NCBI RefSeq assembly: GCF_022539315.1
Contig: NC_066317.1
Location: 43,742,435 to 43,806,434 of the forward strand
Direction of reading: 5' to 3'
From: Serinus canaria
Taxonomy: Eukaryota > Chordata > Aves > Passeriformes > Fringillidae
Length of the DNA stretch: 64,000 nucleotides
A program made the position numbers and the translations under genes. Below are positions 11,731-25,100 of the stretch, piece by piece; positions within the stretch are counted from its first letter, which is position 1, and each line of letters starts with the position of its first letter. The notes beneath the pieces are model-generated. The model saw nothing but the letters and a program-made list of their open reading frames with translations. It ran no database searches and was not told the origin of the DNA.

Positions 11731-12283
11731 ATAGAACCACAGAATCCATTTGGGCAGGAAAGACCTCTGAGGTGGTTGAGTCCAACCATTAATGCAGCAC
11801 TGCCAAGCCCTCCATTAAACAGTGTGCCCCAAGTGCCCCATCTACACATCCTTTAAGTAACTCTGGGGATGGTGACTCCACCACTCCCCTGGCCAGCCAT
11901 GGAAGCCAGTGCTAAACAGCCCTTTCCACAAAAAGATTTTTCCTAATATCCAATCCAACACTCCCCTGGAGCAACTTGAGGGCATTTGCTCTCCTCCTGT
12001 CAGTTTTTCCCTAGGAGAAAACACTGACCCTCACCTCACTACAGCCTCCTTTCAGGCAGTTGCAGAGAGCAATAAGGTCCTTTCTGAGCCTCCTTTTGAC
12101 CCGGTTCAGCACCACAGCTCCCTCACCACTCCTCAGAGGAACTGTGCTTCAGACTCTTCACCAGCTCTGTTGCCCTGCTCTGCACACACTCCAGCACCTC
12201 AATGACTTTCTTGCTTGCAGTGACAAGCCCAAAACTGAAAACAGGATTTGAGGTGCAGCTGCACCAGTGCCAAGTACAGGGGT
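11731..12283 (-). mobile_element. CR1 LINE 3' fragment, minus orientation
   Basis: Read on the minus strand this matches the 3' end of avian CR1 non-LTR retrotransposons. Diagnostic pieces on the plus strand are CATAGAACCACAGAAT at the 3' tip, GAAAGACCTCTGAGGTGGT, GAGTCCAACC, the GACTCCACCACTCCCCTGG block, TGCCCTGCTCTGCACACACT, and CAGCTGCACCAGTGCC at the inner end. It is truncated at the 5' side, as most copies are, and carries enough changes that no reverse transcriptase frame survives. Confidence 0.9.
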
Positions 12284-15200
12284 GTGTAGCATAGAAACAC
12301 ATACTCCTCATAATGCAGGGCAAGTATTCATTAAAGTAGAAACATTTAGATGGAGTCACAACTGCTCATGAATTCCAGAACTGTAATGGTACCCACAGCA
12401 GCACTAACACTGCACAGTGCTTGGTCTGCAAGCTCTCCTACTTGGCTTTGGAGACCTCTGAAAACACATTAAATTGCATTTGAGGCCTTTCAAGAATGAC
12501 CTTGAGCAAATAGAAAAGCCAAGATTTCCTAGCTAAGACCTGAACCACAGTCCAAAAGAAATTACATTCACATTCGCTGTCTCCACTCTTTCAACCTAAG
12601 ATAAGAATAAATGATTGTGTATAAAATTATCACATAACTTTCTAGGTAAAGCACTGGCCTTGTCATGTTAGTTGCAAACAAGATCAGGTAGAGTAGCTAC
12701 TGAGCTAGGTTCAATTCAACAGACATATGGGACTGGGGAAGGAGGGAAGCTATGTCCCAAGCATCCCACTGGCAAAATTGTTGAGGGAATGAACAACAAG
12801 TCAAGAGCAGTGGGAGAGTTCAGAGTCCCTGCTGCTGAGGAACACAGAGGTTTAAGCAGGCCAGTCATGGCTAACACACTGGCACACTTCTGGCATGTAT
12901 TTGATAAAAACCTAAGCAATTAGCAGACCCTGGGAAGTTTTAAGTATCTCAAATTTTAGGCTTGCATAGAATCATATCTCCAGTTTACTGCTAGAAAAGA
13001 GGCTAGAGACACTGATTCAAAATCTCACCAAGTGGTCTGATGAAAGAAGGCAAAACAAGCTTTTTTCTGGCACCATCCACTCTATTATAAAAGTAATTCT
13101 TTTCATAATTTGTAATTTCAAAATTTGAAAATCTACATTTGCAATTCACTAGTAGTTTTTTGCAGAGCTTTGAGAAAAATATAAGTATCAAATTTCCTAT
13201 TATTTTTAATTTCTGCACTCGGCACTTGGACTTATTTCTGGATGTATTTTTCACAAGAGCCTGCAGAAGGTTTCTTGTGCTCGTGTGCAAACAGCCTCAC
13301 AATGGTCCCTGTCAGAGAGAGCATTTGTTTAAATTGATCAGCAGCACAATCTGGGACATAGCATGATATTTACTATGCTCTTTTTTTATAGTGCACCATG
13401 TAAAAACTCAAGCTTATCATACTGTTTGGTTTTAATTCCTTGAAAACCACCACAAACTTTTTATTGTTTAGACATTGCCTCTTACTGATGTAGAGATTTT
13501 CTCTGAGGCTTTATACAATTTTTCTTTTTTGAAGCTTCTTTCCTTTTCCTCCTCTTCCCATCCTGTTAAATGACTAAAACAGTTTCCAGAGCCAGCCTCT
13601 CCCTGTAGTGGTTTGCTGGTTTGCGATGACAGAGTTGCTGCCAAATTTCGTAAAGAATGTTCCCTGGGGCACAGAGGGGAGGGAGGTATTCTTCGTGGCC
13701 TCTGTTTTCTTCCCATATTGTTTAACAAACAACCAAAGTCGCTCTGACCCCTATTTAGACATATCCCTTTCAGGCAGCCACACAAATGAGCTAGGAAGGA
13801 AGTGCCGTCACAGCCCTTAGAAAAGATAGAGAGAAATAAAGGCAAACATTGTGTGTCTAAACAAACAAGCTCACTCTGCTGCCCTTCTCTTCTGCCTAAT
13901 TCTTACAGAAACTAGTCCCTGAAGAAGTATTTGGGGCATGAGCATTTTCAATTTCGTGTAGGACTTGTTTACCCCCCTTCCACTGCCCTGCCAGGTTTTG
14001 TCCCAGCCTCAGAGATGAATAAATAATCCAAAAACCTTTGGCATGAATAGGAACTCAGCCCAGGCTCTTTGAATGACTTAAGCCTGTCCCTCAGTTGGCT
14101 TTCCTACATGAACTTCATGCCCTCTGTGCCGTGCCATCCCTAGTTAGACTTCCCCAGAACACTAAGAGGAAAAAAAAATATTATTTAGTAATCATAAATT
14201 AAAAGTGCAAGTTTTGCAAGAAACTGAAACAAAAATATCTAAAAGCCAAGCTGAGAACAAACTTTCCTTTGAGCTGCTTCTTGTCTATACACAACTCCAG
14301 AGGATTTCTAAATCAAATTACTTTTGGTAGACAAAAGATGAAACGGATGTGCTATCAACTACATTTTGAGATGAGGAGCTAGAGTATAAAGGATTTTGAA
14401 CTAGAGATGCAAACAGAATATTTAAACCTTAGTGCTGCATGCTAATCATAGGAACAAGTTTTGACATATCAGAACTGATAAACCTCATTAAAAGTATGCT
14501 TAGATAAACTCAAGGGTAAAAGAAAAAAAGCAAATACTGTCATTTAAAAGATTACAAATATGATTTTTAAGTATTGCCACATTTCTGTGGTATCATACCT
14601 TCATAGTAGTAACCTTAAGGTGGTTACAGAATCTGAAAGCATCACTGGATAACAAAGACAAGTCTTGCTGCAGGATCATGACACAGCACAAATACTGCAT
14701 CACCCCCACGCCCCCTGGACTGCTTCAGGTGATCTCTGCTCTGCAGAACTCTTCTCAACACAGCAAACCTTGGGGCTGCTTTAGCCCAAACATCAGCTTT
14801 AGCCTGACTGAAAGACAAGAAATCCATTTTCAAACAAAATGCTGGGCTGATTGCAAGACTGAAATCTTATTTGCAGTTTACTCTCCAGCTAAACCAGACT
14901 CCTAGATGCTGTTTAAAATTTGCCAGAGAAGTTCATAGGGCAGCAAACCCCAGCACTTTGCCAAGAGTATTGCTTTGCCCTTGCTCACAGCTCTTTGTCA
15001 ATAGCGCCACGCAGGGCAGACAGAAAACAGAGCTGGATCTGGTCGACATCACGCACGGACTGCGATGTGTGTGTATTTGTGCCTGAGGAGCTGCTTATCA
15101 CTGTGATGAATGGCATTGCATTTAGCCAGCTCTGCAAAGAGATAAAATTCTGTAAATTTTTGCTATCAGTTGTGCCTGGATTTGTACCCTTAAACAAAAA

Positions 15201-18060
15201 ATGGGATTCATATTTTTAAACAAATCCGATTAATGTTGCGTACCCATTATCATGTTCCAGGGGATCATGAACTGGGGTAAGAATATGTACATACAGTTTG
15301 CAGTTGTTTCAAGCCATGAAACGGAGAATAGCCAAGGAGATGCCCTTTGTAAGGATACATTACTGGTTTCTTTCTCTGCCTTGATTAATAATCAAGCACA
15401 CTGTATGTGATTTAAAGATGCACACTTCAAAGCACCAGCAACCCCCAAATGCTTCCCAATCACAGAGAAAATACTCTGGTTGCTCTCTGTTGAACACTGC
15501 AGGAGAAGTCGAGGTACAACAGCTTCTGAGATCATTCACTGCTGTTGCAGTCCTTCCCTTTTCTCCATGGACACTTTCTGTTCTGCAAAACACCTGACAC
15601 TTTCTGTTCTGCAAAACACCATCTTTTTTACAATCAGTTCTACACTGCTGGTGTGTTTTGTCTGCATATGACATTCTCTCAATCATGCCAGATCCAGCAC
15701 TGCAGTCAGGTCAGGCTCAGATCTTGGTATCTCATTTCCTTCTCTCTTTGCCCACCCTGATCTGATACAAAACCTCTCACAGGCACATGCACAGCTCAGA
15801 CTAGGTGTTTAGGTTGCATCGTGCTTAGCAATGCTCCAAGGTAAGGGGCCTGTCACCACCCTCTTGGGGAGCTCAAGTTCTGAACAACCAGCCTTTCCCC
15901 TAAACTGCATTCATTTACACAAGAGGAGGGACTGTCTAGAAGCTTCCCTGGCTGGGATAAGAGGAGAACTTGAACAGACTTTGATCTGTTTTTATGATAC
16001 TTGACTATTTTTGTCCAAGAGTAAGAAATCTTTAGCTTCTCATGTGTCCTATACCACAACCTACCTGCTCCTGGTGAACTGAGACGCACTCTGGCATTGA
16101 ACTGGCATTGAACTGGCTGAACATACTCTTCTGCCAGTCTGGAAAAGCAGCCCTTACAAATTGTGGCTAAAGCTGGTGTCTTCAGGGAAGTCAGCTGCTT
16201 CACTCTGCATTGCTTCTGGTAGCAAGTATTGCACCCAGACACTTTTCATCAGGAGAGAGACCAAACTGTGAGAGCACAGCCTCTCCCTGGAGCTGCTGCC
16301 TACTGATAGCATTTGTCCAAATGTTTGAGATTCATACAGGGACACTTCCCAAGGAGGAAACGGCCACTATTCAACACGGATTCAATGCCTAGTAAAAATT
16401 AATTTGGCTTTCATTCATCTCTTTGGCTGTCATATTTCCTGTGATGCATCTGTGATGAGTGGAAATGTAACTTTCTTATTAAACATGAATGAGACTAGGC
16501 CTACTGCTCCATGGATGGGACTCTCCATTGTGACAACTCTTTCCAAATTGTCTCATCCTGTGCCTTTAGGTAGTCACCTATCCATTTCCTCAAGGCCATG
16601 CAGTGACTTCAGAAGAACATTGACCATACTGATCTCCACATCAGGCTTTTTAAACAGGTGCATGTAACATTCTTCTCCCATTGCCTTTCAAATGAGGGAA
16701 GAAACATGAGACAGAATATTCCATGCCAGCAGCTTTCCTCCGGGCAAACACCGCCCAAGAGCCAACATCAAGTACATTTAAATTGTTTCCTTCCAAATCC
16801 TCACTCGCTGCAATATTTTGAACTTGCTTTTTAGCTTGCTTTTAACTTGCTATCTCAGGCAGCTTTATTAGATTTAACTCCTGAAAAGATTTATTATTTA
16901 GCACCAGACACATACAATGACAATAAAAGCACAGCTCTTGTTTCATCTTCTGCTTTCCCTGCAGACAAACTCTGCCTCAAGACACCAATTTTCCCCTAGC
17001 TGTTTGCTCTGGGAGGTTCACATTCAGAATAGTAAGGGACAAAGCTTTTTGTTAGGAGGTATCCCAGACTTTCCCTTGGTCATTGTTACCCATCAATGCT
17101 CTACAGAGTATAAGAAATATGTCCCCTGTGAGAGTCCAATGCAATACCTATAAATAAGCCCCAGCACAGATTAACCCACTGAGATGGCTAAGGGGATATT
17201 TATAGCTGAACATAGCTTCCTCAGGGAGTTACAGTCTCCAAGTCAGTGCAGTTGTTCCAAAAAAAAAAAAAAATCTGAGAAAAGCTGCTTCTTTCTTGGT
17301 CTCCTCAAGTATAGTAAGTCCCTTTCATTACAGAACTGTCAGTATGATATTCACTCTCAAATGCCACCAACTGGCTTAAATAACTTCTGTGTGTGGCTAC
17401 AATGGCATATCCAGAAACCCTGATCATCACTAACTACACAGCCACATTTACAAGCTAAAAATTTGGTGGCATTAGCAACATGTGTTGGCATGCCTTCCCA
17501 ATTGTTGGGGCTTTACGTAAATATAGAACTTGGCCTACAGATCTGTTTCAGAGTTTTTGTATCTGATTATGGCTCCAGGCCGATCGTTATCTGTAGAGAC
17601 ACTGTGATTAAGGATCAGTGATTCTGTCCAGTGGCCAATAGTCCCTACAGTGAGAGGCACATGGTGGGCTTACAGCTGCTCAACATTTCAGAGTTCCACT
17701 GGAAGTCAGCTATTAGAAAGCTGTGCTGCACAAGGACAGAGCACCAGCCTCAAGGGAAAGCAGCCAGCAAGCATTTGCATTCCAGCATCTCAGCAGGAGA
17801 AAGCACTGTCCTGAAGCCCTCCAAAGGAAACAGTTAAACTTGGGTATCTGCACAGCCACAAATGGAAAGCCAGAGTTCCAATGAGTCTCACCGAGGGCAG
17901 GCTCTGGGAGCCAGCACTTCCCTCACGCCTCCACCACAAACAAATCCACAGCCACATTCGTTTCTTGGGAACCAGCTGGAAACACACAGAAAAACAAAGG
18001 AGGGTTCTTGCATTTCTGAAGTACGTGTCATAGAAATAGAAAATAAATTAAACATTTATT
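12284..18060. other. Intergenic sequence with a tandem duplication
   Basis: No gene was recognised. A perfect 25-26 base head-to-tail duplication lies at 15570-15620 and a short 13-base duplication near 16095. There is an A14 run around 17260. The reading frames present are short and show no domain. Confidence 0.55.
15570..15620. repeat. Perfect 26-base tandem duplication
   Basis: The block beginning GACACTTTCTGTTCTGCAAA occurs twice in direct succession, at 15570-15595 and 15596-15620, identical over the 25 bases that can be compared. The identity suggests a recent duplication. Confidence 0.9.
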
Positions 18061-18067
18061 TATTTAT

Positions 18068-19125
18068 TTGTCCTTTGTACTGCACCTGCTGTAATCCCGG
18101 TCCATTTTCTTGCAGTCCCTAAATTTCCCAAATTATTTTTTTCCTCCAATTGAATTTCCTTTGATGGTATCTCCATTCCAGAGCGTTCCTAAGTCCTTTG
18201 TTTCTTTTTCAGCCTTCAAGGGGGATCAATTCTGGCATGCTTTGGTGCATGTCCCTGCATGATGGCTTGCCATGCCTTTTGATGGTTTTCACTTTGGCAA
18301 AGAGTTTTCTTTGTGGTTTTAATTTTTTTTTTCAAGTATCCATGCCATGTTCCTCATATCTTCCCCTCCAAGTTTTGTCTTCCTCCTTGATTTTTCCCCT
18401 GCTTTTGCAACATCTGTGAGGTTAGTTTTGGCCTGATTTGGTCCAGAATTGATCGACTTGAAGGCCAAAACAGAAAAGGACTTAGCACCACTCTGGAATG
18501 GAGATACTATCAAAGGAAATGAAACTGAAGGGGGAAAAAAATGGGAAATTTAGGGACTACAAGAAAATGTAGTCCCTAAATGGGATTACAGCAGTTGCAG
18601 TACAAAGGACTAAATCTGGCCAAAACTCACCTCACAGATGTTGCAAAAGCAGAGGAAAAATCAAGGAGGAAGACAAAACTTGGAGGGGAAGATATGAGGG
18701 ACATGGCATGGACACTTGAAAAAAAAAAAAAGAAAAGAAAAAAAATCTTCTCCTAAGTGAAAACCACAAAAAGGCATGGCATGCATCAACTGCAGGGATA
18801 TGCACTGAAATGGCAAGATTTCGTTTCCTTTCCCCAAGGGAAATTTCATTTCCTTTGGGGAAGGGAAACGAAATCTTGCAATTTTAATGGGGATCAATTG
18901 GGAATTATTTGGTGCATGTCCCTGCAATTGATGGCAGGCCATGCCTTTTGATGGCTTTCACTTTGGTGAAGATTTTTCTTTTTTTTGTTTGTTTGGGTTT
19001 TTTTGGTTTTTTTTTTTTTTTTATGTATGCATGCCATGTCTCTCATATCTTTCCCTCCAAGTGGTGTCTTCCTCCTTGATTTTTCCCCTGCTTTTGCAAC
19101 ATCTGTTAGGTGAGTTTTTGCATAA
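18068..19125. repeat. Nested inverted-repeat array (blocks A-B-C-D-B'-A'-D'-C'-C''-D'')
   Basis: Four sequence blocks recur in both orientations. A+B (18068-18210: GTCCTTTGTACTG, TGTAATCCC, AGTCCCTAAATTTCCC, ATCTCCATTCCAGAG) returns inverted at about 18447-18617. C+D (18210-18440: GGTGCATGTCCCTGCA, TTGCCATGCC, then CATGCCATG, TTGTCTTCCTCCTTGATTTT, TTTTGCAACATCTGT) returns inverted at about 18618-18812 and again in direct orientation at about 18880-19125. A/T homopolymer runs of different length separate C from D in each copy. No open frame or known transposon terminus was recognised. It could be a fold-back type DNA element, a product of template switching, or an assembly artefact. Confidence 0.85.
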
Positions 19126-22100
19126 ATAAAATCTTTTTTTGTAGTGATTTCACAGAGGTGAGAATTTCAACAGCATTATAAAAATTGGCTGCAGCAGATC
19201 CCAAGTTTTATTCCCACACTTCACAGCCAAGGTTTCTGCCAGCTGGGAGGAAAACACAGCTGAGCTAGGAATCGTGGATGTTTGTGAAGAGCAGGAAGAG
19301 AACACACTGTAATAGCTGCACTGATTCCAGCACCAAAGACATCAGTCTTGAGTAGACATGCAATTTTACCAGAATCAGCTAATGTTCTTGTGTTTTGGTT
19401 CTTGTAGGTTTGTTATAGGCCAAGGCACATATGGCAAGGCAATTGTGGAATCTCCCATGGGCACTCCTGGCTCATCCTGAGACCACTGGCTCCTTCCCCC
19501 AGCCCTGCACTGTCACAAACCAACACCCCTGCATACATAAGTTCTAAGAACCTTTTGGCTGGAAGATTTGTATGAGCTTGATTTGAAACACATCAGACTG
19601 AAGAAAGAAAAGTATGAGACTTAAATTAGAAGTATGCAATAGCTCAACAACTTAGTTAAATATCTGGTGGGTGGAGGGAAAGCTGAGTTTAAGCTACAGC
19701 TAAGCTACAGCCTCAGGCTCATCTGGAGGTGCCTTCCCTAAGACACAGGTGACATTCAGGTCCTAAAACTCCCAAATTTACCATGCCAGGAAAAAGTACC
19801 TCCTTTTGGCTTGCAGCCAAGCCATTCAGAGGCTCACAGCTTAGTGGAAGGATGGCAGAAGGCAATTCCAGTGACATCCAAAGCATAGCTTGCATTGCAT
19901 ATATGACTTTAAAAATTATTAGCATAGATCTGCTCTTAATAAGAGTACTTGAATATGTTTCTTGGCAAACACTGATACACACCTTCCAAATCATGTGTTT
20001 TTAGAAAAAATCTTTCCATGTCTGATCCAATGCAGAAACAGAAACTTCCCTTTACTTCAATACCATAGGCAATATGAGAAAATTTAAACATTCTTTTTCG
20101 AGTCCCTAAGCTGCACTATGCTGCTGCTGGTGTTGGAGCTTGAAAGCACGCTGTGAAGATATGAGCTGATTTTATTTTCATCCTCCAAGCAGGGAAGCTG
20201 AGCTGAATGAGGAGGGCTGAAGAGGGTTGCTGAAGAGACACTGGACAGCAGGTTCCCAGTTCATCCTGCAAAGCCTTGCTGCTACTTCTTCCAGGTGATG
20301 GCCCAGGTACCTCCTGGCTCCCAGGCCATGCTGCTTCTAGCTGCTCTGGCAGATCCAACACTGGCAGGAGGAACATGGACTGGTGTTGGTTTTCTTCTAA
20401 CCACCTCAGCCACAGTGGATTCACTCCATCTTTTGCTATGTAAAGTAAGATACAGCTCTGGGTATTTCAGAGGGAAGAAGAGCAAACCAGGAAGCCTGAA
20501 GGATTTTTGCAGCTGCCATTGAATCTGCCCATTCTGTGTGTCTTGTAAAATTGCAGAAACAGACCCGCAAAAAGATTCAGTTCTCTCTGTCGTACCATAA
20601 CCAATACTTAGGCCACAAAGAAGAGCAATGCAATAACACAATAAACTAGTTGTTAGATTTTGGGGTGTAACTGTGTTAAAATACATCATAATTCCTCTAC
20701 CAGATTGTTTCAGTAACATTCCCATGACATTAATGGCTTAATGGCTGGTGAATGGGATAACTGCACTGGAGTGAAATGAGGCAGTCCAGCACACGAGAGC
20801 AGTACTTGCAAAATATCACACAGAGGACAGGACACTGGTGTCAGTGAAGAAAATGCAGGATGGACAATAGAATTCCACACTGGGAGTTTCTGAACTCCCA
20901 GATCACACAACCCAGCAGCCACAGACTCAAAGCAAAACCAACTGGCTCTCTGGGCAGACTGGAGAGACAGCCCTGCTCCCCTGCTGTCCCTGTGGTCAGT
21001 GCTTACCAATTCCTCCAGAGAGGGCTTCATCTTACATGAGCACAAGTAGTCTTTAACTCTTTCCCTGGTGGACAAGGGATATAAATTGAATTGGTGTCAG
21101 AAAACTGCTGCTCTCAAACAGATACCTCAGACATTTGTATTGGCCCTGCCTATCACTGTTTCCAAAGGTATCCTGCCAGTCTTTATGTGGCTGGGGTAGA
21201 GAAGGACCCTTGCAGCTCTCAGACTAATGATTTTACAGATCCTCAGGGATTTACAGTCCTGCTTTACACAACTACCTGGGACACAGCAGACAGCCTCAGG
21301 AGCCATAGCTCATAGCCCCACGTGAGTGCAGCCTCTTCAGAGCAGGTGTGTATGTGAAGCACTGAAAGCTGTAGCTGGGACACAGGTACACACAAGAGAT
21401 GGGTTCTTTGTTTTTATGAAGCTGGATTGAAGACTCTTGCCTTCTTTCTTCTTGTACATTAAGCAGCAGCATCTGGCTCGCTTTGTCCGCTTGGCAAATG
21501 TCCTGCTCTGCACCATTTTTTTTCTGACCTCTCCTTTCCTCTATGTTCTTTGGGTCCTGCCTTCCCACAGCAGCTCCAGTCTGGCCAGGCCTGGCAAAAT
21601 AAGAGGTTGGTACCCTTCAATTGCCATTAGGACCAGCAACGTGGGGCCAAGGCTACCATTAGCAGAGCTATGTCTGGCTTCCCTTTCCAAATCCATATGG
21701 GCACACCCCTCTTGCTGTGTCTATCTTGTCCTCTCTTTTCCTGCACAGATGTTTCTGCACTCTCAAGACCTTTCCCAAGGGCCTTATCATGACTTGCACT
21801 GGGAAAGGTGTCATTTCCTTTCAGTGCAATGGAGTTTTCTTGAAAGTTTTTGGATTCTGCTGTCTTGGGCACCCTCCCCTTGAAAGATTTGAACCTTTCA
21901 AATCCTGCTGCTGCTGGCTCAAGACCGACATGAAATAACCAAGCAGAGTCTCCACAGTCAAGGCCAGACTGCTCCTTCTCTTCCTTCCTTCCTTCTCCCC
22001 TGTTTTCCTGGAGCAGTGTCAGGGTTGGAGTTTGTGGGAGATTTCTTGACTGCTGTTAAATGGAAAATGTAAAGCAAATGAAAAAAAATAGAGGCACAAT

Positions 22101-25100
22101 TAAAATCAAAAAGTCATCCATTTGGTCTCATTCTTTCAAAATACCTCTGTTTGGAATTCTCAAAAAATGTAACTATTTTTATAGCAGCTTGGCATCAGCT
22201 TTTTGCTCTCAAATTTCTTCTGCAGAGCCTATTTAACCAAAGAAATAGATTGACTGACACCTAGTGGAAAATTGAAGATTTTCTTCATATTTAGTTAAGT
22301 GAAAAACTTCAGACAGTGTTCAATTGTCCTTGTACATATTACCATTGCTGTAGAAAACAATATTATTACTGGATCACCTGTATTTTATTTCTATTTCATT
22401 ATGTATTCAAATATTCAAGAGAAGCACAGACAGGAAAATCAAAAGGAATTTATTTTAAATATATTCTTGTTCTTTGGTTAATGAAAGAACCTGGCCAAAT
22501 ACATCCCTTCCTAACACTGAGAATATCAATAACACATAGCTCTGGAAGCCCATGAAGTACTAATAAATAAACATAAATTTATTCTCAGAACTAACAGTCT
22601 TCTGGAGTTGTTGTTTCTACCAAAACAGAATCATTGATTCCCTTGTTAATAACTTATGTGTAAATATTTAGAAAGTGAAAAGTGCATTTTTATTTCTAAT
22701 GACCTTAGGAAAGTTCACTGTAGGTTATCATTAATCCGACTAACAACAAAAATGTGAAGACAATTTTGCTTTCTCATTAGGATTCGTAGATGTTTTAGAC
22801 TCTTGTCTCAGCGGTCACCTAATGTTCAGGATCTGTGAAGTGATTTTGTAACTCCAGAAAAATGCCAAACCCATCTGAGCTGACTGCAGAGCTCCCCCAG
22901 ACAGAGGCAGGTACTGTCCCTCAAGTGTTGTGACTGGCAGATGGGATTGGTGCAATGCTGTGCTTTGCCAGCCTTGCTGAGAAATCACGAGGTCCAGATG
23001 GTGAAGAATTAAACAGAGGGGGTTTTCCTACAGGCAAACATCCCTAAATACAGTTTCCTTGTAGCAAGAAGCTTTTGCACTGACTTCCTTAGGACAGCTC
23101 TTCTGTTCTCCCAGTGCCCCTCTCTGTACTTTTCCAAAGTATGGTATCTAAACAGTCAGATCCATATTCCATGTTTTTCTGCCTTGCTCTTCTGTCTCAA
23201 ATGATGGGCATGTGGGTCCTGAAAGATAATCTGACATGTTTGAGTATTTTTAATAAGAAGTTATACAATAAGTAGCTTAGAATAAAATTTGGTACTACCA
23301 ACAGTGCCATTCACACCCAAATCCCACAGATCTGAGTTTTAGGTTTGATAATGATTACACAACTTGATCTGAAGTGATCTTAATATACATCTAGGTCCTG
23401 AGAAGTTATTTATGTGTTGACTCTGTTTAAGGCACTGTTACCCAAAAGCTAATTTTCCTACATAAATCCCACACTAATAATCCCATAAAAGCTTCTGCAG
23501 TCCAACCATGTGGTGATCAGGTCTTTTAAATTTTTATATTTCTCAATTAAAAAATATGTTGAGAAACTTCCTATGGTCCTTTGCACAGACTCTTGGCTGA
23601 TTTACATGAGAAAAACACTGCCTTATATTTCATGTTCACATTTCTTCTTCCTTTCCTTTAGTAATTTTTTTAATTTCTCCATTTAACAGTTCTTTCTTAA
23701 CTGTGGTATTCTCCAGCACTGTTATGAATATTCCTACTGATTGTCTCTCTCCTTCTTCCATTTCTGAATCCATCTGACTTATTTGTTCAAACATTTGCCC
23801 TTGCTCTGAGGGTAAGAAGGTACACAAATGCAGGAGACCACTATGATAGCAATGATCTCAGCCTTGGCAGAAAATGTCATTTCACATTATTCTCTGCATG
23901 CAACCAACCAATCCAGGACAAATCCAGCTTTGGCATGCACAAACTGTAGGGATCAAACCACAAACTGTAGGGATCCCAAACTGTAGGGATAAAAGTAGCC
24001 CCAGATCATGCCCTGGTATCTCCTTGATTATGTTACTCCCCTTGTATTTAAGAAAGAGCATGAGTCTGTATGTATTAGAGGGATGAATTTCACACTGTCA
24101 GCTCCAAGATGTAACCAAGATGCTCCACATGTAACCAAGGCAGCCCTCAGTGAACTGACACCTCAGAGAAGCCACCCTGCCCAATATCCCCTGACAAAGA
24201 TGCAGCTCACATATGGACCACAATGGCGTATGAACATCACTGTCAAAGTCCTCCTCAGGATGTGAGGAAAGGACTGGAAGTGTCACCCAAGAGGGACATT
24301 TCCACAGTGATGTAAAGTGAGTTAAGTGTAGAATTTTGGGAATGTGCACTCATCTCTCCCTTTTCTTGAGCCTCCTTCCATTCCATGGTTTCACATAAGC
24401 ATCTTATAGCCTGTTACACACAGGGAACAACTCTTTTGACCCATGAACATGAAAATATAAATTTTCCTTACTTCAGTTTCATTGCCAGCATTCCATTTTC
24501 ACTTCACCATTCCTGAAATCTCCATATTTATTATCACCAAATGGCTACCACTACACAATTTCATTTATTTCAAAGTTATATAAATATTCTGTTTATTTCA
24601 AAGTTCAAGGTAAGAATGTTGAAACTGTTTATGTAGTTGCTCTATTAAATCTGTTTCTTGTATTTATCCACTTGAGGATGGGTTTTTTGATTCTCTGTCT
24701 CCAGTTAGTTCTCCTTTAGGCTTCTCTATTCTCAATAAGCCAGAGCCTAATATGTTACCACAGAGACAGGATCCAGCTTGGATTGAAGGGCTCCTGGGTT
24801 AACCTGCTCAGAGACACTAATGGTTTGTTTATTTCATGGATATGTCAATTACCAATTCAGTTCACAGTCGAAAGGCTGCTTTGCACAGCACTACATCACT
24901 TCTATCTCCTGTAAGGTCCTTATGAGAACTGAAATGCAAAGCTGCACTCTGCAGACATGCACTCTGTGTGCCAAAATTCCATTTAGGAGGTTGACCCAAA
25001 CACTAGCAAAATCAATGGCTGTAACTCAGAGTAAATTTAGGTACAGAATCACTGGTTTTTCACAGGTGAGTTTTAAAAGTTTCCTTTTACTTCATAATTT

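Noticed and set aside
11909..12359. Overlapping open frames on both strands
   Set aside because: They fall within the minus-oriented CR1 fragment.
13608..13660. Start resembling a bird endogenous-retrovirus LTR (TGTAGTGGTTTGCTGG)
   Set aside because: There is no matching partner end, no primer-binding site and no target duplication. The likeness is limited to a few bases.
20282..20725. 147-codon open frame on the minus strand
   Set aside because: There is no recognisable domain, no splice context and no homologue that I can name. It is probably a chance frame.
21437..21883. 148-codon open frame on the plus strand
   Set aside because: It is rich in Cys, Leu, Ser and Phe from CT-rich sequence, with no family features and an overlapping frame of similar size at 21627-21872 on the other strand.
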